This document shows positions 17,477-26,234 of a stretch of DNA of 55,807 nt, one piece after another. The stretch is from positions 1-55,807 of the forward strand of contig JAJUHJ010000004.1 in assembly GCA_029279965.1 (NCBI GenBank), given 5' to 3'. The position numbers and the translations under genes were made by a program. The notes below the pieces were generated by a model. That model did no database searches, was not told the DNA's origin, and saw nothing but the letters and a program-made list of their open reading frames with translations. How positions within the stretch are numbered: the stretch's first letter is position 1; each line of letters starts with the position of its first letter. The stretch is from Phyllobacteriaceae bacterium (GTDB taxonomy: Bacteria; Pseudomonadota; Alphaproteobacteria; Rhizobiales; Rhizobiaceae).

Positions 17477-18994
17477 ATGGAAAGCGGCATTCCGTTCTGG
17501 TTCGACGGCGTGGAAGCACCTGTGTATCCAATGCTGGACGAGGATTTGCACGTGGACGTTGCCATTGTGGGCGCCGGGCAGGTGGGCCTTCATTGCGCCT
17601 ATCGGCTGCAGGACACAGGCCTTCGCGTCGTGCTTCTGGAAGCGCTCCGGATCGGGCGGCAGGCGACTGGCCGCTCGACCGCTAAAATCACGACCCAGCA
17701 TGGGCAGAGATACGCCGCATTGGTCGAGAAATTCGGCCGGGACGGCGCATCCGTCTATGCCGAAGCCAACGCGGCAGCCATCGCCGAGATCACCCGTCTG
17801 GCCGCAGACATGGAGGATGGGGGCGGGCTCGAGCCGCGTGACGCCTATATCTATGCCACCGACGAAAGTCAGGCCAGGCAGCTTGAAAAGGAGGCCGAAA
17901 CGGCCCGTTCGCTCGGCCTGTCGGCCGAAATGGTTACCGATGCCGGTCTGCCGTTCCCGACAGCGGCGCTGCTGCGATACACCGGGCAATACCAGTACCA
18001 TCCCTACCGCTATATGTGCGAGCTGGCGAGCCGACTTCGGATACCGGTTTACGAGGGAAGTCGAGTGACGGAGATCACCGACGGTTCTCCGATCACGCTC
18101 ACGGCCAATGGACGAACGGTGACGGCTCAGCATGTTGTCGTGTCGACGCAAATGCCTGTCGTCAATGAAGGACTGTTCTTCGCCCGGGCGTTTCCGTTCG
18201 CCCACCCTGTTGTCGCTGCGCCCCTGCCTGAAGGCAGGCAACTCGACGGCATGTTCATCAGTTCCGGCAGCCCAAGCCATTCCCTGCGCACGGCCGATAT
18301 GAACGGCAGGACTTACATCATCGCAGCAGGACCCGAATACAAGAGCGGCCAGACGGAGGAGGAACAAGGCGCGATGGACGATCTGCGCGTGTTCCTCGAG
18401 GAAGCGTTCGGAGTTGGCGCCCCGACACACGCATGGACCAATGAGGATTTCAGGCCAATGGACGGTGTCGCCTTTGTCGGACCCGTGAAATCCGGCGGCA
18501 ATCTGTTGATCGCCACGGGCTTCGAAGCCTGGGGCATCACGCAAGGCGTCGTGGCCGCAGACATCCTGGCCGATCACATCATGGGAACAACGCATCCGGC
18601 GGCCAGCCTTTTCGACTCCACCCGCATCAAACCGATGGCGGGCGCAAGCGAATTCGCAAAGGGCAATATTCAGGCCGCGACCCATCTCGTGGGAGACCGG
18701 TTGCTCAAACGCAAGGCCGTATCGCTCGAAGAAATTGCAACGGACAGCGGCGGCGTTGTCGACGATGGCGACGAGCAACTGGCCGTGCGGCGGCACGCGG
18801 ACGGCTCATTGACGGCGCTTTCAGCCACGTGCACGCATCTTGGCTGTATCGTCGGCTGGAACGAAACCGACCGGACCTGGGATTGTCCCTGCCACGGTTC
18901 GCGTTTCGATGAATGGGGGGAGGTAATCGCCGGCCCCGCGGTCTCGCCTCTGAAGCGACGCGATGTCCCTGAAGCTGACGATGAGGGCGCATGA
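17477..18994 (+). CDS. FAD-dependent (DAO-type) oxidoreductase with C-terminal Rieske [2Fe-2S] domain
   Basis: DVAIVGAGQVGLHCAYRLQDTGLRVVLLEA; C-terminal CTHLGCIVGW...CPCHGSRFDEWGEVIAGPA Rieske motif. Confidence 0.93.
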   Translation: MESGIPFWFDGVEAPVYPMLDEDLHVDVAIVGAGQVGLHCAYRLQDTGLRVVLLEALRIGRQATGRSTAKITTQHGQRYAALVEKFGRDGASVYAEANAAAIAEITRLAADMEDGGGLEPRDAYIYATDESQARQLEKEAETARSLGLSAEMVTDAGLPFPTAALLRYTGQYQYHPYRYMCELASRLRIPVYEGSRVTEITDGSPITLTANGRTVTAQHVVVSTQMPVVNEGLFFARAFPFAHPVVAAPLPEGRQLDGMFISSGSPSHSLRTADMNGRTYIIAAGPEYKSGQTEEEQGAMDDLRVFLEEAFGVGAPTHAWTNEDFRPMDGVAFVGPVKSGGNLLIATGFEAWGITQGVVAADILADHIMGTTHPAASLFDSTRIKPMAGASEFAKGNIQAATHLVGDRLLKRKAVSLEEIATDSGGVVDDGDEQLAVRRHADGSLTALSATCTHLGCIVGWNETDRTWDCPCHGSRFDEWGEVIAGPAVSPLKRRDVPEADDEGA

Positions 18995-20280
18995 GAATAC
19001 TCGTTACAGGTGCAACAGGGCTTATCGGCTCGGCCGTGTGTGCCAGATTGCGGGCGGAAGGGAATGAGGTCATCGCGGTGGTAAGGCCGGGAAGCCGTCC
19101 GGTGCCCGCGGCAGCGACACGCATCGTGGAGTTGGACATGGCCACTGCCGTGGGCTCCAGGGTCTGGCGTCCCCATCTTGAAGATGTCGATGCTGTGGTC
19201 AATTGCGTGGGCGCGCTTCAGGACAGTGCCGGCGATGGGATACGCGAAGTGCATGTGACGGGCGCTGCAACGCTGTTCCGCGCCTGCGAGCGCCAGGGCG
19301 TCCGCCGTGTCATCCACTTCTCCGCCATCGGCGTGGACCGGGAACAACCCTCCGCCTTTTCCGCCACCAAGCTCGAGGGAGATCGCATGTTGATGGCGCG
19401 GGATCTCGACTGGGTAATTCTGCGCCCATCCGTCGTTCTCGGCAGAGGAGTGTTCGGAGCGAGCGCTCTGTTCCGCGGCCTCGCCGCTCTCCCGCTTTTG
19501 CCGGAAATGAAGCATACGGGACCGCTGCAGGTCGTACAGCTCGATGACGTGACAGCCACGGTGTCATACTTCGTGGAACCATATGCACCTTCCAGGGTCT
19601 CACTGGAACTGGCCGGGCCAGAGCGGCTATCCATGAGCGAGGTGGTGGCGAAATACCGTGGATGGCTCGGCTGGCCACCTGCCAAACGTTTCACCTTGCC
19701 GGACACGCTTTCGGGGCTGCTCTACCATGCGGGCGATTTTGCCGGCCGGCTGGGCTGGCGCGCGCCGGTCCGCAGCACCGCGCGCAAAGAGATCCAGCGC
19801 GGAGCCGTAGGCGATCCTGGGCCATGGACCGCTGCAACAGGCATTGCGCCCGTTTCCCTGGGCGATGCTCTCGCACAGCAACCCGCAACAGTGCAGGAGC
19901 GCTGGTTCGCCAAGCTTTATTTCCTCAAGCCGGTCATTTTCATAATCCTCCCATTCTTCTGGGTGGCGACGGGCATCATCTCGCTCACGGTCGGCTATCA
20001 GGACGGCCTTGATCTCATGCGGCGGGCCGGCGCCGGGCTGCTTTCCGCGCCCGGCGTAATCGCCGGCGCCCTTGCGGACATCGCAGCCGGGCTGGCGACA
20101 GCCTACCGTCCCACCGCACGGATGGGCCTTTATGGCGCCATTGCGTTGTCGCTCTTCTATGCCGTCGCCGGCAGCATCCTTCTGCCCGAACTCTGGAAAG
20201 AGCCGCTTGGACCATTGATGAAGATCTGGCCCATCCTCGTCCTTCACTTCGTCGCGCTGGCGATCCTGAAAGAGCGCTGA
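18991..20280 (+). CDS. NAD(P)-binding SDR/NmrA-like protein with C-terminal DoxX-like membrane domain
   Basis: MRILVTGATGLIGSAVCARLRAEGNEV; C-terminal hydrophobic region LKPVIFIILPFFWVATGIISL... Confidence 0.88.
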   Translation: MRILVTGATGLIGSAVCARLRAEGNEVIAVVRPGSRPVPAAATRIVELDMATAVGSRVWRPHLEDVDAVVNCVGALQDSAGDGIREVHVTGAATLFRACERQGVRRVIHFSAIGVDREQPSAFSATKLEGDRMLMARDLDWVILRPSVVLGRGVFGASALFRGLAALPLLPEMKHTGPLQVVQLDDVTATVSYFVEPYAPSRVSLELAGPERLSMSEVVAKYRGWLGWPPAKRFTLPDTLSGLLYHAGDFAGRLGWRAPVRSTARKEIQRGAVGDPGPWTAATGIAPVSLGDALAQQPATVQERWFAKLYFLKPVIFIILPFFWVATGIISLTVGYQDGLDLMRRAGAGLLSAPGVIAGALADIAAGLATAYRPTARMGLYGAIALSLFYAVAGSILLPELWKEPLGPLMKIWPILVLHFVALAILKER

Positions 20281-20753
20281 TGATCTACTTCTTTCTCAAA
20301 TTTCTGCATGTCATCGGGGCTGCGGTTCTAATGGGCACGGGCGCCGGAATTGCCTTTTTCATGCTGCTTGCCCACCGCACCGGAAATACGGCAACCGTCG
20401 CCGCCGTGGCGCGCATCGTCGTCATTGCCGACTTTCTTTTCACGGCAACCGCCGTCGTGGCGCAGCCGGTAACCGGCCTCGCGCTGGTGTGGCACCTGGG
20501 CTATTCGCTTGGGGAAGACTGGATCGTCCTCTCAATCCTGCTTTACCTTCTGACGGGGGCGTTCTGGCTTCCGGTGGTCTGGATGCAGATGGAGATGCGC
20601 CGGCTCGCCAACGCGGCTGCCAAAGAAGGGGTCGCCCTGCCGGAGCGTTATCACCAACTCTTCCGGTTATGGTTCGTCTTCGGCTTTCCCGCCTTCGGCG
20701 CGGTGCTCGCCATCTTCTGGCTGATGATCACCCGGCCCGTGGAGATCTGGTGA
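20280..20753 (+). CDS. DUF2269 family membrane protein
   Basis: 157 aa, FLKFLHVIGAAVLMGTGAGIAFFML...QPVTGLALVWHLG; TGATG overlap with upstream gene. Confidence 0.85.
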   Translation: MIYFFLKFLHVIGAAVLMGTGAGIAFFMLLAHRTGNTATVAAVARIVVIADFLFTATAVVAQPVTGLALVWHLGYSLGEDWIVLSILLYLLTGAFWLPVVWMQMEMRRLANAAAKEGVALPERYHQLFRLWFVFGFPAFGAVLAIFWLMITRPVEIW

Positions 20754-21477
20754 CAACAACCGGCGCCGTGTCGCTGCGCCCATCGCGCGCCGAAACCAGC
20801 TTGTGCAGATGCACCATCATGGCAGCGGCGAAAAGCGGGGTAAGCAGGTTCAACAACGGAACCGCCAGAAAGGCCGCGATCAAGAAACCGGCAAGGAAGA
20901 CCGTGCCCGAATGGCGGCGACGCAACGCCTTGGCTTCGGCTTCGCTGCGGTAACGCATGGCCGCAAACTCGAAAAATTCCCGCCCCAGCAAATAGGCATT
21001 GACGACAAAAAAGGCGATCACATTCACGCCCGGCACCAGCAGGAGAAGGAGCGCCATCAAATTACCGAGAACGACGATGCCGAAGAATTTCAACGAAATG
21101 AGGATTCCCGGCAGGAGCGGAACGGGTTTGCCGGGGGGGTCTTGCGGATAGCTTTCCCTCTCCACCGCCTCGGCAACGTCGTCGAGAAAGATGCCGGCGA
21201 CGATTGCTGTCACGGGAGCGATCAACAGGGCGAGCGCCAATGCCAATCCCAGCCCCGCTACGATGGCGGCGAGCAGGCCCAGCCATCCTGCCCATTGAGG
21301 CAGGCCCGGCACCAGCGCGTCCAGCCACGGCATCGCATAGGCATCGAACAATGCGCCCACGGCGAACCAGAGGCCGGCGAGGATCAGGACCGTCAGTCCC
21401 AGCGATTTGAAGAACGCGCCGCGAAAAGCTGGCGAGAAGAGCTGTTTGGCGGCAGCACGCGCGGCTTCGAATATCAT
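20728..21477 (-). CDS. CysZ/EI24-domain membrane protein
   Basis: MIFEAARAAAKQLFSPAFRGAFFKSLGLTVLILAGLW...GREFFEFAAMRYRSEAEAKALRRRH. Confidence 0.85.
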   Translation of the reverse strand: MIFEAARAAAKQLFSPAFRGAFFKSLGLTVLILAGLWFAVGALFDAYAMPWLDALVPGLPQWAGWLGLLAAIVAGLGLALALALLIAPVTAIVAGIFLDDVAEAVERESYPQDPPGKPVPLLPGILISLKFFGIVVLGNLMALLLLLVPGVNVIAFFVVNAYLLGREFFEFAAMRYRSEAEAKALRRRHSGTVFLAGFLIAAFLAVPLLNLLTPLFAAAMMVHLHKLVSARDGRSDTAPVVVTRSPRAG

Positions 21478-21640
21478 CGGGAATGGCCTTTCGCCTTGCT
21501 GCGGACGACAACCGGTTCGAGATAGGATGGCTGCCCAACGAGCGCAAGCGGGTATCGATGCCCCCACATCCTTGCAAATCGCGGTCGAGGCGCTAAACCG
21601 CGCGGGGGTTTTATCCTTTCAACCTTGTCCGGAGTTTCGC

Positions 21641-22633
21641 ATGAGTGAATTCGACGTCCTGTGCATCGGCAACGCCATCGTGGACATCATCGCACGGTGC
21701 GACGAGGCATTCCTGACCGAGAACGGCATCGTCAGGGGTGCCATGAACCTGATCGATGCCGAGCGTTCGGCTCTGCTCTATGACCGCATGGGACCCGCGG
21801 TCGAAACCTCCGGAGGCAGTGCCGGCAATACCGCGGCAGCGGTCGCCGGGCTCGGTGGTCGGGCAGCATTTTTCGGCAAGGTTTCAAACGATCATCTGGG
21901 CGGCGTCTATGCGCATGACATCCGCGCTCAAGGCGTTGCCTTCGATACCCGCCCCCTCGAAGGCCCCCCGCCGACGGCTCGTTCCATGATTTTCGTGACG
22001 CCGGACGGTGAGCGATCCATGAATACATATCTGGGCGCCTGCGTGGAGTTGGGGCCGAACGATGTAGAAGAAGACAAGGCTCGCGGCGCAAAAGTCACCT
22101 ATTTCGAGGGCTATCTCTGGGATCCGCCACGCGCCAAGGAAGCAATCCGCATGACGGCGGACATCGCACATGCGGCCGGACGTGAGGTGTCGATGTCGCT
22201 GTCCGACCCCTTCTGCGTCGACCGCTACCGGGGCGAATTCCTCGACCTTATGCGCTCCGGCACGGTCGACATCGTTTTCGCCAATGAGCATGAACTCATC
22301 TCTCTTTACCAGACATCCTCCTTCGACACCGCCCTCGCGGCCATTCGCAACGATTGCACGCTCGCAGTCGTCACACGCTCGGAGCGCGGCTCCATCGCGG
22401 CGACACGCGAGCAAACCGTGTCGATCGATCCTGTCACGGTGGAAAATGTGGTCGATACGACCGGCGCCGGCGATCTTTATGCGGGCGGGTTCCTGTTCGG
22501 CTACACCAACGGGCGTAGTCTTGCCGATTGCGGCCGGCTCGGATCGCTGGCCGCCTCACTCGTGATCGGGCAAATCGGACCGCGTCTTCAGACCAGCCCG
22601 AGGGACGCCGCCATTCAGGCCGGGCTGCTCTAG
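21641..22633 (+). CDS. PfkB-family (adenosine-kinase-like) sugar kinase
   Basis: FDVLCIGNAIVDIIARCD...SGGSAGNTAAAVAGLGG...DTTGAGDLYAGGFLFG. Confidence 0.92.
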   Translation: MSEFDVLCIGNAIVDIIARCDEAFLTENGIVRGAMNLIDAERSALLYDRMGPAVETSGGSAGNTAAAVAGLGGRAAFFGKVSNDHLGGVYAHDIRAQGVAFDTRPLEGPPPTARSMIFVTPDGERSMNTYLGACVELGPNDVEEDKARGAKVTYFEGYLWDPPRAKEAIRMTADIAHAAGREVSMSLSDPFCVDRYRGEFLDLMRSGTVDIVFANEHELISLYQTSSFDTALAAIRNDCTLAVVTRSERGSIAATREQTVSIDPVTVENVVDTTGAGDLYAGGFLFGYTNGRSLADCGRLGSLAASLVIGQIGPRLQTSPRDAAIQAGLL

Positions 22634-22784
22634 CAGAGCTTTTCAGCCGATCCGCAATCGAAACATTATCCGCTTAAGTTTTACGTCGCTTCCGCCGCCT
22701 TCCAATGCGCAAATCCTCGCCCATATTGCGCACCAAAGAGCGCTATGGCAGAAGCACCTGCGCGATCCATATGCTTCGGAGCCC

Positions 22785-23774
22785 TTGTTGAAGCCCTCAC
22801 GGGAGAAGAACCGTCCTCACCGGCAGCGCAACGAACGCCGCAACGGCGAGCGACTGGCGGGCCGCCGGGCCGGGCAGCTGCCTGACGAACGGTTGCCGCT
22901 CATCCTCGAAGTGCTGCCCAACGATGACTATGCCCTGCTTGACTCAGGCCACGGGCGCAAGCTGGAACGGTATGGCCCTTATCGCATCATCCGCCCGGAA
23001 GGCCAGGCGATCTGGCAGCCGGCCGCGGATGATTCCGAATGGGACAATGTCGATGCGATCTTTACGGGAGATACGGATGAGGAAGGTATGGGCCGCTGGC
23101 GCTTTCCGCGTGTCCCGCTTGGCGAAACCTGGCCCATGCGCCATGACGGCATCCCCTATCTCGGGCGCTTTACATCGTTCCGTCACGTCGGTGTCTTTCC
23201 CGAGCAGGCGTCGCATTGGGCCCATCTGGAAGGGCTGATCGAGGCCGCGCGCCGACCCGTGAAGGTTCTGAACCTCTTTGGCTACACCGGGCTTGCTTCG
23301 CTGGTGGCTGCGCGCGCAGGCGCCCAGGTAACGCATGTCGACGCGTCTAAAAAGGCAATCGGCTGGGCACGGGAAAACCAGGAGATGGCCGGTCTTTCGG
23401 ATCGTCCAATCCGATGGATTTGCGAAGATGCGGTAAAGTTTTCCGAACGCGAGGCCCGCCGTGGCAACGGTTACGATATCATCCTGCTCGATCCGCCCGC
23501 CTACGGACGCGGCCCCAAGGGCGAGGTCTGGCAGCTTTTCCAGCATCTGCCGGCGCTGATCGAAACCTGCCGCTCTATCCTGTCGCCGAAACCGCTGGCG
23601 GTGGTCCTGACTGCCTATTCCATCCGTTCCTCTTTCTTCGCCATCCATGCGCTGATGCGGGATTCTTTCGCCGGGATGGGCGGACGGGTCGAGTCGGGCG
23701 AACTCATTATTCGGGAACAATCCGCCGGACGGGCACTCTCGACATCTTTATTCGCGCGTTGGGTGGCCCGATGA
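22785..23774 (+). CDS. Class I SAM-dependent rRNA methyltransferase (RlmI-like)
   Basis: VLNLFGYTGLASLVAARAGAQVTHVDASKKAIGWARENQ...DIILLDPPAYGRGPKGEVW. Confidence 0.9.
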   Translation: MLKPSREKNRPHRQRNERRNGERLAGRRAGQLPDERLPLILEVLPNDDYALLDSGHGRKLERYGPYRIIRPEGQAIWQPAADDSEWDNVDAIFTGDTDEEGMGRWRFPRVPLGETWPMRHDGIPYLGRFTSFRHVGVFPEQASHWAHLEGLIEAARRPVKVLNLFGYTGLASLVAARAGAQVTHVDASKKAIGWARENQEMAGLSDRPIRWICEDAVKFSEREARRGNGYDIILLDPPAYGRGPKGEVWQLFQHLPALIETCRSILSPKPLAVVLTAYSIRSSFFAIHALMRDSFAGMGGRVESGELIIREQSAGRALSTSLFARWVAR

Positions 23775-24625
23775 GCTTTGACGAAAGGCGCGTGCCGGGG
23801 CGGGTAAAGGAGGTGACCAGCCTTTCCAATCCGCTGATCAAGGATCTCAAAGCCTTGGTCATGAAAAAGCACCGCGATCGGGAGCGCGTCTTCATGGCCG
23901 AGGGCCTGAAGCTCGTTCTCGATGCCCTCGATGCGGGCTGGGCCATTCGCACCCTTGTCTATGCCAAGGCAGGGCGCGGCAATGCCACAGTCGAAAAGGC
24001 GGCGGCGCGCGCCGTCGCGCAGGGCGGTCTCGTGCTGGAAGTCAGCGAAAAAGTTCTCTCTGCCATTACACGACGCGACAATCCGCAGATGGTGGTCGGC
24101 GTTTTCGAGCAGCGTTACAGGGACCTGAAGGATATCCGTGCCGCGCAGGATGACGTCTGGGTGGCGCTCGACCGGGTGCGCGATCCCGGCAATCTCGGCA
24201 CCATCATCCGCACCGTGGATGCGGTGGGCGCAAGAGGCGTGATTCTTGTCGGCGAATGCACCGATCCCTATTCCATCGAAACCGTGCGCGCGACCATGGG
24301 CTCGCTCTTCGCCGTGCCGCTGGCCCGTGCCAATGAGGAAACCTTTCTTGCCTGGCGGCAGAGATTTGCCGGACTCGTGGTCGGCACCCATTTGAAAGGC
24401 TGGGTCGACTACCGCACCGTTAATTACTCCAGCGGTCCCGTTCTGCTTTTCATGGGTAACGAACAGCAGGGCCTTCCCGAACGGCTGGCCGAAGCGTGTG
24501 ACCGGCTGGTGCGCATTCCCCAGGCCGGCCGCGCGGATTCGCTCAACCTCGCCGTGGCCACCGGTGTAATGCTGTATGAAATCCGCCGCGCGGCGCTGCC
24601 GGCGGCCTCGGAGAAAATGCAATGA
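23771..24625 (+). CDS. TrmH/SpoU-family RNA methyltransferase
   Basis: TSLSNPLIKDLKALVMKKHRDRERVFMAEGLKLV...DRVRDPGNLGTIIRTVDAVG...MGNEQQGLPERLAEACDRLVRIPQAGRADSLNLAVATGVMLYE. Confidence 0.93.
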   Translation: MSFDERRVPGRVKEVTSLSNPLIKDLKALVMKKHRDRERVFMAEGLKLVLDALDAGWAIRTLVYAKAGRGNATVEKAAARAVAQGGLVLEVSEKVLSAITRRDNPQMVVGVFEQRYRDLKDIRAAQDDVWVALDRVRDPGNLGTIIRTVDAVGARGVILVGECTDPYSIETVRATMGSLFAVPLARANEETFLAWRQRFAGLVVGTHLKGWVDYRTVNYSSGPVLLFMGNEQQGLPERLAEACDRLVRIPQAGRADSLNLAVATGVMLYEIRRAALPAASEKMQ

Positions 24626-25113
24626 GACTGCGCCGGTTCGCGCCCTACGGCGCCATTCTCCTGGTTTCCGTCCTGCTCGACCAGGCTATCAAGGCACTCG
24701 TGGAGGCAAATCTGCCCCTGCACGAGAAGGTGGATATTCTCCCTTTCCTGGCGCTGCTGCATTCGCGCAATACCGGCGTTGCCTTCTCCTTCCTTTCGGG
24801 CGTCGACGGATTATGGCTCAGCTTCCTCGTTCTGGGCATCATCGTCTTCATTGCCGTTCTTGCCGCGCGCACCGACGCAACGCAGCTCTTAGCGCGTCTC
24901 GGATTCGTGCTCATCATCGGCGGCGCGATCGGCAATTTGATAGACCGTGCCCTGCGCGGCTTTGTCGTCGATTACGTTTATTTCCACACGCCGGGCTGGT
25001 CGTTCGCCATCTTCAATCTGGCCGATGCGTTCATCACCATCGGCGCCGCACTCGTCATCCTCGAAGAGGTGCTGCACTGGCGGCGCGGTAAAAAGGCGGA
25101 AGAGCGGCGTTGA
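24622..25113 (+). CDS. lspA: Lipoprotein signal peptidase (signal peptidase II)
   Basis: LLDQAIKALVE...RNTGVAFSFLS...GGAIGNLIDRALRGFVVDYVYFH...FAIFNLADAFITIG. Confidence 0.96.
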   Translation: MRLRRFAPYGAILLVSVLLDQAIKALVEANLPLHEKVDILPFLALLHSRNTGVAFSFLSGVDGLWLSFLVLGIIVFIAVLAARTDATQLLARLGFVLIIGGAIGNLIDRALRGFVVDYVYFHTPGWSFAIFNLADAFITIGAALVILEEVLHWRRGKKAEERR

Positions 25114-25165
25114 CCTTCGTCTGACCGCGGCGCACATTTCGCTGCATACGCAGCGGAGGAATAGC

Positions 25166-26167
25166 ATGAGCGACCGTTTCCAGGCCGTCCTGATCTCACG
25201 CAATGACAAGGAGCCTCAGACCGTCGATTTCGTCGAAATGACGGAAGACGAGCTGATGAACGGCGATGTGACCGTCGCGGTCGAGGCAACCACGGTCAAT
25301 TACAAGGACGGTCTTGCCATCACCGGCAAATCGCCGGTGATACGCCGGTTCCCGATGATTCCAGGCATCGACTTTGCCGGCACGGTGACGCGTTCCGATC
25401 ACCCGGACTGGCAGGAAGGCGACAAGGTCATCCTCAACGGCTGGGGCGTGGGAGAGACCCACTATGGCGCTTATGCGGGCCGCGCCCGCGTTTCCGGTGA
25501 CTGGCTGGTGTCCCTGCCCGAAGGCATGAGCGTGGAGAATGCCATGGCAGTCGGCACCGCGGGATACACTGCCATGCTGTGCGTCATGGCGCTCGAACGT
25601 CATGGCATTACGCCCGATCGTGGCCCGGTGATCGTTACGGGCGCTTCCGGCGGGGTTGGCTCCGTTGCCGTCTCCCTCCTGTCGGAACTTGGCTACGAGG
25701 TTACCGCCTCCACCGGCCGCACGACGGAAGAGGCTTACCTGAAGGAGCTTGGTGCCGACGAGATCATTTCGCGTGAGGAGCTTTCGGGCCCTGCCCGCCC
25801 TCTCGGCAAACAGCGCTGGGCCGGCGGTATCGACGCTGTCGGCAGCCATACCCTTGCCAACGTGCTCTCCATGACCTGCTATGGCGGTGCCGTTGCTGCT
25901 TGCGGCCTTGCCCAAGGGGTTGACCTGCCGGCCAGTGTCGCGCCGTTCATCCTTCGCGGCGTTTCCCTTCTGGGGATCGATTCCGTGATGGCACCCCGGC
26001 AATTAAGAGTGGAAGCGTGGGACCGTATCGCCGAGCAACTCGACCACAAAAAGCTGTCAGCGCTTTCCCGCACCATCGCTTTTTCCGACGTCATCCAGGC
26101 AGCCGAGGATATCATCGCCGGACGGGTGCGTGGGCGCCTCGTCGTTTCCATGCATGAGGAAACCTGA
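25166..26167 (+). CDS. MDR-family quinone oxidoreductase/acryloyl-CoA reductase (YhdH/AcuI-like)
   Basis: MSDRFQAVLISRNDKEPQTVDFVEM...NYKDGLAITGKSPVIRRFPMIPGIDFAGTV. Confidence 0.92.
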   Translation: MSDRFQAVLISRNDKEPQTVDFVEMTEDELMNGDVTVAVEATTVNYKDGLAITGKSPVIRRFPMIPGIDFAGTVTRSDHPDWQEGDKVILNGWGVGETHYGAYAGRARVSGDWLVSLPEGMSVENAMAVGTAGYTAMLCVMALERHGITPDRGPVIVTGASGGVGSVAVSLLSELGYEVTASTGRTTEEAYLKELGADEIISREELSGPARPLGKQRWAGGIDAVGSHTLANVLSMTCYGGAVAACGLAQGVDLPASVAPFILRGVSLLGIDSVMAPRQLRVEAWDRIAEQLDHKKLSALSRTIAFSDVIQAAEDIIAGRVRGRLVVSMHEET

Positions 26168-26234
26168 CGAAATTAGCTAAAACTGGAACGACTGGCCACA
26201 ATCTTCCGTAAATCTGGGAGGTTATCCTGCTTTT

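Noticed and set aside
17471-18796. 441-aa minus-strand ORF
   Set aside because: Antisense to the FAD-Rieske gene; no recognisable domain; shadow ORF.
26179-26205. GGAAC upstream of the hybrid kinase as an EcfG promoter
   Set aside because: At spacing 16-17 the -10 reads CCGT/CGTA, not CGTT/GTT.
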